DNA from: WGAL01 sp964570865
GTDB lineage: Bacteria > Bacteroidota > Ignavibacteria > Ignavibacteriales > Melioribacteraceae
DNA: 50,196 bases
Direction of reading: 5' to 3'
NCBI GenBank assembly: GCA_964570865.1
Contig: CAZMZM010000012.1
Coordinates: 1-50,196 of the forward strand
The first letter of the stretch is position 1; each line of letters starts with the position of its first letter. The notes beneath the pieces are model-generated. The model saw only the letters and a list, made by a program, of their open reading frames with translations. It ran no database searches and was not told where the DNA came from. Positions 34,758-43,416 of this stretch are shown here, piece by piece. The position numbers were made by a program, and so were the translations under genes.

Positions 34758-35525
34758 ATGAATATTATTGGAATTATACCTGCACGCTTTGCATCCACAA
34801 GATTAGTAGGTAAACCGTTAGCGGATATTGGCGGAAAGCCGATGATACAACATACTTGGGAACAAGCAAAAAAATCGAAATTGCTTAACGATATTTACAT
34901 CGCTGTTGACGACCAAAAAGTTTTTGACGTTGTATCGGCATTCGGAGCTAAGGCTGTGCTGACCGGACAAGAGTTTCAAAGCGGTTCGGATCGTATTGCA
35001 TTTGTTGCGCGTAAATTACCTGATGCCGATGTGATAGTCAATATACAAGGGGATGAGCCGTTTATTCAAGGCAAAATGATTGATGAAGCAATAGAGCCGT
35101 TTCTATTTGATAATTCGGTAAAAGTTTCGACACTTGTAAAAAAAATTACAGACATAAAAGAACTTAAAAGCCCTTCGATTCCGAAAGTGGTTTTTGATTA
35201 CAGGAATTACGCCCTTTATTTTTCTCGTGCAATTATTCCATATGTACGCGATGCAGGTTCAACGATTGAAATGTTTCATTCAACGGATTTCTATAAACAT
35301 ATCGGTTTGTATGTTTATACTCGCAAAACTTTGTTAAGGTTTACTTCGATGAAACAGACAGATTTGGAAAAAATTGAAAAGTTGGAACAGTTGCGTCTGA
35401 TTGAAAACGGAATTAAAATAAAAGTTGTAGAAACCGAATTTGAAAGTTTTTCGGTTGACACTCCGGAAGATTTAAAGAAAGCAAGAAAGTTTTACGAAAA
35501 GTTGATTCAAATAAATAAAGATTAG
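34758..35525 (+). CDS. kdsB: 3-deoxy-manno-octulosonate cytidylyltransferase
   Basis: KdsB activates KDO with CTP for lipopolysaccharide inner-core synthesis, which implies a Gram-negative envelope. The 255-residue protein begins IIGIIPARFASTRLVGKPL, the nucleotide-binding loop, and contains QGDEPF near 96-101 and VDTPEDL near the C-terminus, as in the family. Length is normal. It follows the VWA lipoprotein by one base; no other KDO pathway gene is nearby. Confidence 0.93.
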   Translation: MNIIGIIPARFASTRLVGKPLADIGGKPMIQHTWEQAKKSKLLNDIYIAVDDQKVFDVVSAFGAKAVLTGQEFQSGSDRIAFVARKLPDADVIVNIQGDEPFIQGKMIDEAIEPFLFDNSVKVSTLVKKITDIKELKSPSIPKVVFDYRNYALYFSRAIIPYVRDAGSTIEMFHSTDFYKHIGLYVYTRKTLLRFTSMKQTDLEKIEKLEQLRLIENGIKIKVVETEFESFSVDTPEDLKKARKFYEKLIQINKD

Positions 35526-35538
35526 TATTTTTATTATC

Positions 35539-35554
35539 CTGTTTTGTAAAACAG
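35539..35554. promoter_or_regulatory. perfect inverted repeat upstream of B12-binding subunit gene
   Basis: CTGTTTTG/TAAAACAG forms a near-perfect 16-base palindrome 37 bases before the ATG at 35592. It is too tight for a good terminator loop, though TTTTCTATTTT follows it, so it could be either a weak terminator for kdsB or a repressor site for the next gene. There is no further support. Confidence 0.25.
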
Positions 35555-35591
35555 AGTAATTTTCTATTTTGATAAAAAAAGATGGATTAAA

Positions 35592-35999
35592 ATGAGTAAG
35601 AAAATCAGAGTTTTAGTTGCAAAAGCCGGACTTGACGGACACGATAGAGGCGCAAAAGTAATCGCATCTGCGTTGCGTGATGCCGGAATGGAAGTAATTT
35701 ATACCGGTCTGCGTCAAACGCCGCAAACCATTGTTGAAGCCGCAATTCAGGAAGATGTTGATGCAATAGGGATTAGTATTCTTTCCGGTGCGCATATGAC
35801 GGTTTTTCCCGAAGTGCTTCGTTTGATGAAAGAGCGCGAAGTTGATGATATTTTGTTGTTTGGCGGCGGCATTATTCCGGATGAAGATATTAAAAAATTA
35901 GCGGAAATGGGTGTGGGAAGGCTCTTTACTCCGGGTACTCCGACAACCGAAACAGTTGAGTATATCGAAAATTGGGTGAAAGAGCATCCCCGTTTTTAA
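35592..35999 (+). CDS. cobalamin-binding small subunit, methylmalonyl-CoA mutase type
   Basis: The 135-residue protein is a stand-alone B12-binding domain. DGHDRG (residues 15-20) is the DxHxxG motif, with His17 as the lower axial cobalt ligand. SILSGAH (about 63-69) and FGGGIIP (about 95-101) are the other cobalamin-cradle motifs. It matches the C-terminal domain of methylmalonyl-CoA mutase encoded as a separate small subunit, as in many archaea and some bacteria. The catalytic large subunit is not in the window. A related acyl-CoA mutase partner is also possible. Confidence 0.9.
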   Translation: MSKKIRVLVAKAGLDGHDRGAKVIASALRDAGMEVIYTGLRQTPQTIVEAAIQEDVDAIGISILSGAHMTVFPEVLRLMKEREVDDILLFGGGIIPDEDIKKLAEMGVGRLFTPGTPTTETVEYIENWVKEHPRF

Positions 36000-36035
36000 T
36001 TTAATCAAAGATCTAAAAAATTAGAGGGTAACTAA

Positions 36036-36599
36036 ATGGAACTTTGGGCTAAATATTTCTCGTATTTTCTTGTTCCGCCGGTGATGAATTTTTATTTATT
36101 CCTTATTTTGTCGAAACATTCATCTAACCCGAACTTTGTTGTTGCTGTAGCCGTATTTTTCGGGTTTATTCTACCGGTTACTTTTTTCATTTACATGCGT
36201 AAAAAAAAGCGGATTGTGGATAATGACGCAACAATTAAAGAAGAGAGAACCGTCCCGTATTTGTTTGGGGCGTTGTTTTGTTCGCTCGCTTTAGGTGTAT
36301 CCTATCTGGCTCATTCGGAAAGATTATTCCTTGAAGTCTGGTTTATTTACATACTTACTTCATTGTTGATTGCTGTTATAAATAAATTCTGGAAAATAAG
36401 CGCTCACGCAATGGGAGCCGCTATTCCGCTGGGTGTGTTGATTTATTTGAACGACTACTGGTTTTTGCTTTTTATTTTCTTTCTTGTTTTGGTCAGTTCG
36501 TCTCGTTTGATCTTAAAAGTCCATACTCCCGCTCAGGTATTTTTCGGCGGACTATTGGGCAGCATTCTCCCGATAGTTGTTCTTTGGTTTGTTTACTAA
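36036..36599 (+). CDS. PAP2-family membrane protein
   Basis: The 187-residue protein has about six hydrophobic segments. It carries degenerate motifs of the type 2 phosphatidic acid phosphatase family: KEERTVPY (near 70) for the first, SAHAMG (about 123-128) for the PSGH-like second and SRLILKVHTPAQ (about 152-163) for the third. The aspartate of the third motif is replaced by glutamine, while the histidines are kept. Enzymes of this family dephosphorylate undecaprenyl pyrophosphate or lipid phosphates; activity here is uncertain. A GAGGGT ribosome binding site precedes it. Confidence 0.72.
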   Translation: MELWAKYFSYFLVPPVMNFYLFLILSKHSSNPNFVVAVAVFFGFILPVTFFIYMRKKKRIVDNDATIKEERTVPYLFGALFCSLALGVSYLAHSERLFLEVWFIYILTSLLIAVINKFWKISAHAMGAAIPLGVLIYLNDYWFLLFIFFLVLVSSSRLILKVHTPAQVFFGGLLGSILPIVVLWFVY

Positions 36600-36935
36600 T
36601 TGATTTGAAGTTAACATTTTGCTGTTAAAAAGGTAAAAATATAGAAAATAGTCAAAAGGGGGAATAATTAAGATTAAGCAATTGCAGTATTGAAAATTTT
36701 AAATATCAAGATAATTTAAATGCAGATTGTTTAATAAAAAAGTTAAAGTTATTGAAATGTCCGCATAAATCTTTCTATTTCCTGAATTTCAATTTTACAC
36801 ACAGTCTCTAAAGTTGTAAGTAACGGGTGAATACATTGTTTAAATTGGAAGATATTTTTTTCATTCGGTAATTCATATTCAATAGTTAAATTGCATTTAG
36901 TATTTGCAGCAATTAAAATTACAATAATAATTTCT
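36600..36935 (+). other. AT-rich gap between the PAP2-like gene and polX
   Basis: These 336 bases hold no convincing gene. A weak six-base-pair hairpin (TTAACA/TGTTAA, 36611-36628) may end the PAP2-like transcript. A minus-strand frame at 36749-36973 (74 codons, GTG start, no ribosome binding site) has plausible amino-acid composition but overlaps the start of polX and is listed only as a doubtful candidate. Promoters for polX must lie here, but I cannot place one. Confidence 0.4.
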
Positions 36936-38609
36936 ATGAAAATAAATATTACAAAAAAGGAACTTCTTAACACTTTGGAGGAGATCGCCGATCTCCTTGA
37001 ATTTACCGGAGCAAATCAATTTAAAGTGCGCGCATACCGGAATGCAGTAAATGCTTTGCGATATGTCGGAGATAATTTCGAGGAGTTGATTGTTTCAGGT
37101 GAACTGCTAAAAGTAAAGGGAATCGGCAAAGGTATTTTTGCAACAATTAAAGAGTTTTGGGAGGAGGGGTACTCAAGAGAGTTAAATGAGCTTAAGAAAG
37201 AAGTCCCGAAAGGAATCGAAGACCTTTTACATATTCGCGGGTTGGGAATTAAGAAACTAATTTTACTTTCCTCCGAGCTTAACATAGAATCGATTGATGA
37301 TCTGGAAGAAGCTGTCAATTCCGGCAACCTCAGTAAAATAAAGGGGTTCGGAGATAAAAGTGCTGATAAAATTAAGGCCGAGATTGAAAGGATCAAAACA
37401 ACTAAACATCTTCTTTTCTTGGATGAAGCTTTTGAAATAGCTGAGGCGCTTACCGAAAATCTACTTGAACTCCCTTCTGTAATTAGGGTTGAGCTCACCG
37501 GAGAGTTGCGTAGGATAAGAGAAGTAATTTCCCGGATTGATTTACTCGTTTTAATTAACAGGGAGTTTAATTCGGAAATTTTAAGCGAAATATTTTCACC
37601 GGAGAGCTTTGCTATTGTAAAAGTTGAAACCGATAATGCGATATTGCAAATTATTAGAGAAGATGAAAAAAAAGTTTTTCTCAACGTAGTTGCAAGTGAG
37701 TTAGCTTTTAATAGGCAGAATTTTATTTTAACCGGAAGTCATGAGTTTGTCGAGGATTTTAAAATACCTGAAAATGGAATTAGTAGTGAAAAAGATTTGT
37801 TTGAAAAAAACAATCGAAAGTTTATTCCAGTGGAAATGCGGGAAAGTGAATTTTCTTCAATCTTCAATAAATCGGATGTTGCTTCCAACCTTGATTTTCC
37901 GGGTATGAAAGGGATGTTACACTTCCATACGATTTATTCTGACGGTGTGAATACATTGGAAGAAATGATTAAAACCGGATTGCGGTTCGGTATGGAATAT
38001 TTTGCCGTGTGCGATCATAGTAAGTCCGCATACTATGCAAACGGATTACAACCGGAGAGACTCATATTACAGAAGGAAGAAATTGATGTTGTGAAATCGA
38101 AACTCGGAGTTCCGATTTTCCACGGAATTGAAAGTGATATTTTGATAAACGGAGATCTGGATTATCCCGATGAAATACTCAAAGAGTTTGATTTCATTGT
38201 AGCGTCGGTACATTCTAATTTTACTCTTGATGAGGAGGCAATGACCCGGAGAATAATAAAGGCTGTCGAATCCCCCTACACTAATGCACTCGGGCATCCT
38301 ACGGGGCGCATACTATTAAGAAGAGATGGTTATAAACTCAATATCAAAAAAGTAATTGATGCTTGTGCCGCAAATAATGTAGCTATCGAAATAAATGCAA
38401 ATCCCCGTCGGTTGGATTTGGATTGGAGGAACTATAACTATGCTCGTGAAAAAGGCGTTAAGTTTACAATCAATGCAGATGCCCATGCAACTTCTCATAT
38501 TGAATATACAAAATATGGCGTGATGGTTGCACGTAAGGGTGGAATTAAAAAGGAAGAGGTGATTAATTATTTTCCTGTAGATAAGTTTTTAATATTTTGT
38601 AATAAGTAA
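36936..38609 (+). CDS. polX: PolX-family protein with intact PHP domain, degenerate polymerase site
   Basis: The 557-residue protein has the bacterial PolX order: HhH lyase region (about 1-150, with KGIGKGIFATI), polymerase palm (about 155-310) and PHP phosphoesterase (about 325-557). The PHP ligands are kept: His329/His331, Asp336, His361, Glu399, His426, His454, Asp515 and His517. The polymerase site is not. The GS of GSxRR is Gly-Glu (189-190), the first catalytic Asp of DxD is Arg200 (RID), and the third Asp aligns with Phe248. It probably acts as a 3'-5' exonuclease/AP nuclease without polymerase. I chose ATG 36936 because MKINITKKELL matches the family start. Confidence 0.88.
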   Translation: MKINITKKELLNTLEEIADLLEFTGANQFKVRAYRNAVNALRYVGDNFEELIVSGELLKVKGIGKGIFATIKEFWEEGYSRELNELKKEVPKGIEDLLHIRGLGIKKLILLSSELNIESIDDLEEAVNSGNLSKIKGFGDKSADKIKAEIERIKTTKHLLFLDEAFEIAEALTENLLELPSVIRVELTGELRRIREVISRIDLLVLINREFNSEILSEIFSPESFAIVKVETDNAILQIIREDEKKVFLNVVASELAFNRQNFILTGSHEFVEDFKIPENGISSEKDLFEKNNRKFIPVEMRESEFSSIFNKSDVASNLDFPGMKGMLHFHTIYSDGVNTLEEMIKTGLRFGMEYFAVCDHSKSAYYANGLQPERLILQKEEIDVVKSKLGVPIFHGIESDILINGDLDYPDEILKEFDFIVASVHSNFTLDEEAMTRRIIKAVESPYTNALGHPTGRILLRRDGYKLNIKKVIDACAANNVAIEINANPRRLDLDWRNYNYAREKGVKFTINADAHATSHIEYTKYGVMVARKGGIKKEEVINYFPVDKFLIFCNK

Positions 38610-38772
38610 GGAAGATATAACCTTAAATAATTTTATTCGTAACGTAATAGATTTTTTTATCAAAAGAATTAATTCACAAGATGTTACATCATAATAAAAA
38701 GCCGGAAGCATTTGTTTTTTTATCTCTCGATAAATTGATTTATATTTAAAGTTTAAAAATAAAAGGATACTT

Positions 38773-39855
38773 ATGCAAATAGGATTGATCGGATTACAAG
38801 GCAGCGGAAAAACTAAATTATTCAACACCCTTGCAGGTATAGAAGAAAGCAATGAAATGCGAAAAAGGGACGAAGCACAAATTGAAGTGGTAAAAGTTCC
38901 TGACGAGCGTTTGGATAAACTTACGGAAATGTTTAATCCTAAAAAGAAAGTTAACGCTACGATTGAGATTTATGATTTCCCCGGATTGCAAACCGGTGAT
39001 GACGGCAAAGTTAGAATAACTACACAGTTTTTGCAAAATGTCCGTAATAACGATGCTCTTTTCCATGTAGTCAGGCAATTTGATAATCCCGCAGTTCCTC
39101 ATCCTTTGAATAAAATTAACCCGATAAATGATATTGAATTTCTTGAAACGGAATTCTTGTTGACCGATATGGAATTCTTGGAAAAACATAGAGAGCGTCT
39201 GGAAAAAGATATTAAAAAAATTAAGGATGAAAATCTGAAAAGGGAATTGCCTGTAATTGAAAAGTGTTACGCACACCTCGAAGAAGAAAAACCTTTACGT
39301 ACATTGAGCTTAAGCGCTGACGAACTGAAAATGCTTTCCGGTTATCAGTTGCTAACACTTAAACCGATGGCTGTTGCAATCAATTTTGATGAAGGTTCCA
39401 TCGACACAGTTGATTCGACAATTTCGGAGATAAGCGCTTCCGTTAAAGATAGAGAAATTTCAGCTATTCCGTTTTTTGCGGAAATCGAGTATGAAATGTC
39501 GCAGTTAAGCGAAGAGGATAGAGCCGTATTCATGGAAGATTACGGAATTAAGGAATCGGCACTCTCAAAAATTTTACGAACCTCGTATGACTTATTAGGT
39601 CTGCAGTCTTTCTTTACTGTCGGCGAAGACGAATGCCGCGCATGGACAATTAAGAAAAATTACACTGCGCAACAGGCTGCGGGTGTAATCCACACGGATT
39701 TCTTTAACAGATTTATTAGAGCTGAAGTTGTTCATTACGATGACTATGTACGGTACGGTTCATTTGCAAAATGCAAGGAAGCCGGAGTTTGGAGGTTGGA
39801 AGGCAAGGAATATACGGTCAAAGACGGTGATATTCTAAATATTCGCCACAATTAA
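38773..39855 (+). CDS. ychF: YchF/OBG-like GTPase, divergent
   Basis: The 360-residue protein has the YchF layout: an OBG G domain, an inserted helical coiled coil (about 115-175) and a C-terminal TGS domain (about 280-357, with IKKNYTAQQAAGVIHTDF and YTVKDGDILNIRHN). The G1 loop is GLQGSGKT (7-14) rather than the usual NVGKST form, and G3 is DFPGL. The family binds ATP more than GTP and links to ribosomes and stress responses. It may be a lineage-specific paralogue rather than the true YchF. An AAAGGA site precedes the ATG. Confidence 0.82.
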   Translation: MQIGLIGLQGSGKTKLFNTLAGIEESNEMRKRDEAQIEVVKVPDERLDKLTEMFNPKKKVNATIEIYDFPGLQTGDDGKVRITTQFLQNVRNNDALFHVVRQFDNPAVPHPLNKINPINDIEFLETEFLLTDMEFLEKHRERLEKDIKKIKDENLKRELPVIEKCYAHLEEEKPLRTLSLSADELKMLSGYQLLTLKPMAVAINFDEGSIDTVDSTISEISASVKDREISAIPFFAEIEYEMSQLSEEDRAVFMEDYGIKESALSKILRTSYDLLGLQSFFTVGEDECRAWTIKKNYTAQQAAGVIHTDFFNRFIRAEVVHYDDYVRYGSFAKCKEAGVWRLEGKEYTVKDGDILNIRHN

Positions 39856-39950
39856 TAATTGTTGATTACTATTGATTTTTACGGTTTTGGCTGAGTAATA
39901 ATTGATTTTTTAACAGAGAATAATTTTTTGAAAATATAAAGGTGATTAAA

Positions 39951-41417
39951 ATGGGAAAAGAAGCTATTGAAGGTTTAAATCCACAACTGTTGTGGCAATA
40001 TTTTTACGGGATGACGCAAGTGCCTCGTCCTTCAAAAAAGGAAGAAAAGATTCGTGCTTGGATTAGAGATTTTGCTCGCGAAAATAACTTTGAATTTAAC
40101 GAAGACGCCACAGGCAACATAGTTGTTAAAGTTCCTGCAACAGAAGGAATGGAAAATGCTCCTACCGTAGTTTTGCAGGGGCATGTAGATATGGTTTGTG
40201 AAAAAAACAATGATAAAGTTCACGATTTTGAAAATGACCCTCTCACAATATTCCGCGATGGTGATTGGATTACTGCCGACGGCACAACTTTAGGCGCTGA
40301 TAACGGAATCGGAGTGGCTGCAGCAATGGCAATTGCAACCGACCCTAATGCAAAACATGGTCCGCTGGAATTACTGATGACGGTTGATGAAGAAACCGGT
40401 ATGACCGGAGCAAACGGATTGGAATCGGGATTTATTACCGGAAAATATTTGCTTAATCTCGATTCGGAAGAAGACGGAGCTTTTTACGTCGGATGTTCCG
40501 GCGGAGTAGATACGGAAGGGAATTTTGAAGTGGAATTTGACGATATTGATTCATCAAAATACACGGCTTTTAATGTTGAAATTACCGGCTTAAAAGGCGG
40601 GCATTCCGGTTTGGATATTCATCGCGGACGGGGAAATGCGATAAAACTTCTCGGATATTTACTTTACAGATTTAACGAAGTTGATCACAAATTGGTTTCG
40701 TTAAGCGGCGGTTCTTTAAGAAACGCTATTCCTCGTGAAGCCGAAGCGGTTTTGTATATCAATAATCTGCAAATCGATAAAGCTAAAGAGATTGTGGCGG
40801 ATTTTGAGAAATATGCACAAATCGAATATCTGCATAAAGATGCAGGATTAAAGGTAAACTTTTCTGAAAATTCGGTTGAAGACGGAAAATTCATGAAAGA
40901 TGAATATGCTCGGACATTGATAAATACAATTTGCGGTTTACCTCACGGCGTTATTTCGATGAGCGCTGATTTGAAAGATTTGGTTGAAACATCTACTAAT
41001 CTCGCTACGGTAAGCATGAACGGCAATTTTGTAAAAGTAGGAACAAGCCAAAGAAGTTCCGTAGATTTTGCTAAAGATAATATTGCGGCTTCGGTTGCTT
41101 CAATATTTAATTTGGCCGGCGCAGAAGTCGTTTACGGCGATGGTTATCCGGGATGGCAGCCTGACATGGATTCCAAAGTTCTTAAAGTCGGAAAAGATGT
41201 TTATGAAACTAAATTCGGGGCAGTTCCGGAAATTAAGGCAATACACGCAGGATTGGAATGCGGGTTACTCGGCTCTAAATTTCCCGGAACCGAAATGTTA
41301 TCTTTCGGACCGACAATCGAAGGTGCTCACTCGCCCGACGAAAGAGTTAATATACCTGCAGTAGAAAAATTCTATGATTTACTGCAAAATATTTTAGTTG
41401 AATTAGCAGCTAATTAA
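39951..41417 (+). CDS. pepD: aminoacyl-histidine dipeptidase (M20 family)
   Basis: This cytoplasmic dipeptidase of 488 residues has the M20 metal site: QGHVDMV (His78, Asp80), LGADNGIG (Asp117 bridging the two metals), DEETGMTGA (Glu147 catalytic, Glu148 metal) and LDSEEDG (Asp171). The last metal histidine is in the AIHAGLECG segment. It hydrolyses X-His and other dipeptides. I chose ATG 39951 because AAAGGTGA lies just upstream; an in-frame GTG at 39942 would be inside that site. A terminator follows. Confidence 0.92.
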   Translation: MGKEAIEGLNPQLLWQYFYGMTQVPRPSKKEEKIRAWIRDFARENNFEFNEDATGNIVVKVPATEGMENAPTVVLQGHVDMVCEKNNDKVHDFENDPLTIFRDGDWITADGTTLGADNGIGVAAAMAIATDPNAKHGPLELLMTVDEETGMTGANGLESGFITGKYLLNLDSEEDGAFYVGCSGGVDTEGNFEVEFDDIDSSKYTAFNVEITGLKGGHSGLDIHRGRGNAIKLLGYLLYRFNEVDHKLVSLSGGSLRNAIPREAEAVLYINNLQIDKAKEIVADFEKYAQIEYLHKDAGLKVNFSENSVEDGKFMKDEYARTLINTICGLPHGVISMSADLKDLVETSTNLATVSMNGNFVKVGTSQRSSVDFAKDNIAASVASIFNLAGAEVVYGDGYPGWQPDMDSKVLKVGKDVYETKFGAVPEIKAIHAGLECGLLGSKFPGTEMLSFGPTIEGAHSPDERVNIPAVEKFYDLLQNILVELAAN

Positions 41418-41425
41418 TTTAGGAT

Positions 41426-41458
41426 TCCCCCTGCGATTTTCAGCAGGGGGATTTTATT
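41426..41458 (+). terminator. terminator after pepD
   Basis: TCCCCCTGC and GCAGGGGGA form a nine-base-pair GC-rich stem around an eight-base loop, followed by TTTTATT. It lies between the pepD stop and the next ATG at 41463. The G-rich arm is also the only candidate ribosome binding site for that gene, so the hairpin might influence its translation. Confidence 0.8.
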
Positions 41459-41462
41459 ACAA

Positions 41463-42281
41463 ATGATTTTCAGTGCGCTAAATCTTCTGATAATTGGGCT
41501 TATTGCAGGGTTTGTTTTCTCAATACCCGTGGCAGGACCAATTGCAGTACTTGTCGTAACAAATTCACTTAAAAACCGCGCCAGATATGTTCACCGCGTT
41601 GCAATAGGTTCGTCTATTGTCGAGTTTTTTTATGTTTTTCTGGCGATGTTCGGAATTACGGCATTGATAAAATATTACCAGCCTTTTATTCCCTATCTTT
41701 TTATTGCCGGCGGAGTAATCTTAATTTTTGTTGGATTTAAAATTAGTAATACCAAGTTTGCTTTAGATACTTTAACTAAGGACGATGGAAAAATAGATGA
41801 GGAAAAAGGGGGATTACGACGCGGTATGATTTTAAACATAACTAATCCGACACTCTTTTTCGGATGGCTCACTTCCTCTTTTCTGATACTTTCTTTCGCT
41901 GCATCTTTGGGAATGAACACCGGAGGAATGGAAAAAGTTGTCGGAAAAAATGTTGCGGAGATTTCTAAATATACTGAACAATCCGTGCCTGAATTAAAAG
42001 AGCAGATCTTTGAAAACTCCGATTCGACCTCAGTAGATAAATATCTGGAACAGAAAGTAATTATTACTCCCTATAAAGCAACCGTTTTAAGCATATTTTA
42101 CGCAATTGGAATAAGTGCGGGAGGTTTTATCTGGTTTTATTTTTTCGGTAGGTTTATACGGAAACATAGGCAAAAAATTGACCCGACTTACTTGAATATT
42201 TCAATTCGGGTATTTTCGGTCTTTATTATCGGTCTGGCTGTTTATTTCTTTTATCTCGGAACTAAAATCTTATTTTTTTGA
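41463..42281 (+). CDS. LysE/RhtB-family exporter-like membrane protein
   Basis: The 272-residue protein has about six membrane spans and the N-terminal pattern of LysE-type exporters: GLIAGFVFSIPVAGPIAVLVV (residues 11-31) with the PxGP-like PVAGP, and a later RGMILNITNPTLFFGW (about 120-135) matching the second conserved region. A long hydrophilic loop of about 65 residues (about 150-200) between spans is longer than usual. The substrate is unknown; amino acids are typical of the family. Confidence 0.8.
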   Translation: MIFSALNLLIIGLIAGFVFSIPVAGPIAVLVVTNSLKNRARYVHRVAIGSSIVEFFYVFLAMFGITALIKYYQPFIPYLFIAGGVILIFVGFKISNTKFALDTLTKDDGKIDEEKGGLRRGMILNITNPTLFFGWLTSSFLILSFAASLGMNTGGMEKVVGKNVAEISKYTEQSVPELKEQIFENSDSTSVDKYLEQKVIITPYKATVLSIFYAIGISAGGFIWFYFFGRFIRKHRQKIDPTYLNISIRVFSVFIIGLAVYFFYLGTKILFF

Positions 42282-42405
42282 TTTTTAGCGCGTTTCTATC
42301 ATTATTATTTTTTTTTCTAATATGTCCGAATATGACCACCGTCATTGTTTTATCAAATATCTTTTAGTAAATTGCACAATAAAATATTGAGGAGAAAATA
42401 GAAAT

Positions 42406-43347
42406 ATGAAGATAATTAAGCCTAAAAAGTTAGAAAAAGGGGATGTAATCGGTTTAATTTCCCCTGCAAGCACTCCTGAGGATGTTTCAAAAATTGATAA
42501 TGCCGTTAAATATTTTGAAGATTTGGGGTATAACGTAAAAGTTGGTCATAATGTCGGACGCAAAAACGGTTATCTTGCAGGTGATGATGATGAGCGAATT
42601 GAAGATATTCATGAAATGTTTTCGGATAAATCGGTAAAAGCCATAATAGCAATTCGCGGAGGATTCGGTTCTTCCCGGTTATTGGATAAAATCAATTACG
42701 GTATAATTAAGAGAAATCCGAAAATATTTATCGGATACAGCGATTTAACAGCACTAAATATTGCAATTTTTAAGAAAACCGGTTTAATTACGTTCGAAGG
42801 TCCTATGGCTGCAACAGATTTTGGTAACAATATTGATCCTTATACCGAAGAATGGTTTTGGAGAATTGTGTCAAATAAGAAGAAGATAGGAAAAGTCTTT
42901 AATCCCGACGGTGAAAAATTCTACAAATTGTCCAAAGGTAGAGGTGTTGGCAGGATAATAGGAGGAAACCTATCGATTTTAACTTCCTTGGCCGGAACTC
43001 AATATTTCCCCGATTTTAAAGATGCAATTTTGTTGCTTGAAGAAATTAATGAAGAACCTTATCGAGTTGACAGAATGTTAAATCAATTAAGATTGCTGAA
43101 CGTGTACAATAAAGTAAACGGAATAATTTTAGGCAGGTTTGTCAATTGTTTTCAAAAAGCAGGTGAACGGGATGAAAGAACTTTGAATACTGTTATACTT
43201 GATTACTTTGAAAATCTCGGACTTCCTCTCATTTACAACGTAAGTCACGGACATGTTAAAAAGAATTTCACACTTCCAATCGGTATTATGGCAAAAGTAA
43301 ACGCTTCACGCGATTTTGTCGAGATTACCGAATCTGCAGTTGAATAA
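42406..43347 (+). CDS. ldcA: LD-carboxypeptidase (S66 family)
   Basis: LdcA removes the terminal D-alanine from L-Lys/mDap-D-Ala tetrapeptides during peptidoglycan recycling. The 313-residue protein shows IGLISPAST (15-23), AIRGGFGSSRLL (82-93), the nucleophile Ser112 in IGYSDLTAL, a Glu in LLLEEINEEPY near 213 and the His in NVSHGH near 285, which together form the Ser-Glu-His triad. It has no signal peptide, so it acts in the cytoplasm. GAGGAGA lies upstream of the ATG. Confidence 0.93.
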   Translation: MKIIKPKKLEKGDVIGLISPASTPEDVSKIDNAVKYFEDLGYNVKVGHNVGRKNGYLAGDDDERIEDIHEMFSDKSVKAIIAIRGGFGSSRLLDKINYGIIKRNPKIFIGYSDLTALNIAIFKKTGLITFEGPMAATDFGNNIDPYTEEWFWRIVSNKKKIGKVFNPDGEKFYKLSKGRGVGRIIGGNLSILTSLAGTQYFPDFKDAILLLEEINEEPYRVDRMLNQLRLLNVYNKVNGIILGRFVNCFQKAGERDERTLNTVILDYFENLGLPLIYNVSHGHVKKNFTLPIGIMAKVNASRDFVEITESAVE

Positions 43348-43362
43348 TATTTAGTTAATTTC

Positions 43363-43390
43363 ACTATTTATATAAAATAGTTTAACTTTG
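43363..43390 (+). promoter_or_regulatory. inverted repeat plus candidate -7 box
   Basis: ACTATTT and AAATAGT (43363-43381) form a 7-bp palindrome around a five-base loop, and TAACTTTG at 43383-43390 fits the TAnnTTTG box of Bacteroidota. Together they lie 27-54 bases before the lipoprotein ATG at 43417. A repressor site next to a promoter is possible, but this is unproven. Confidence 0.3.
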
Positions 43391-43416
43391 CATTACTAAT
43401 CAAAATCTAGAGGTTA

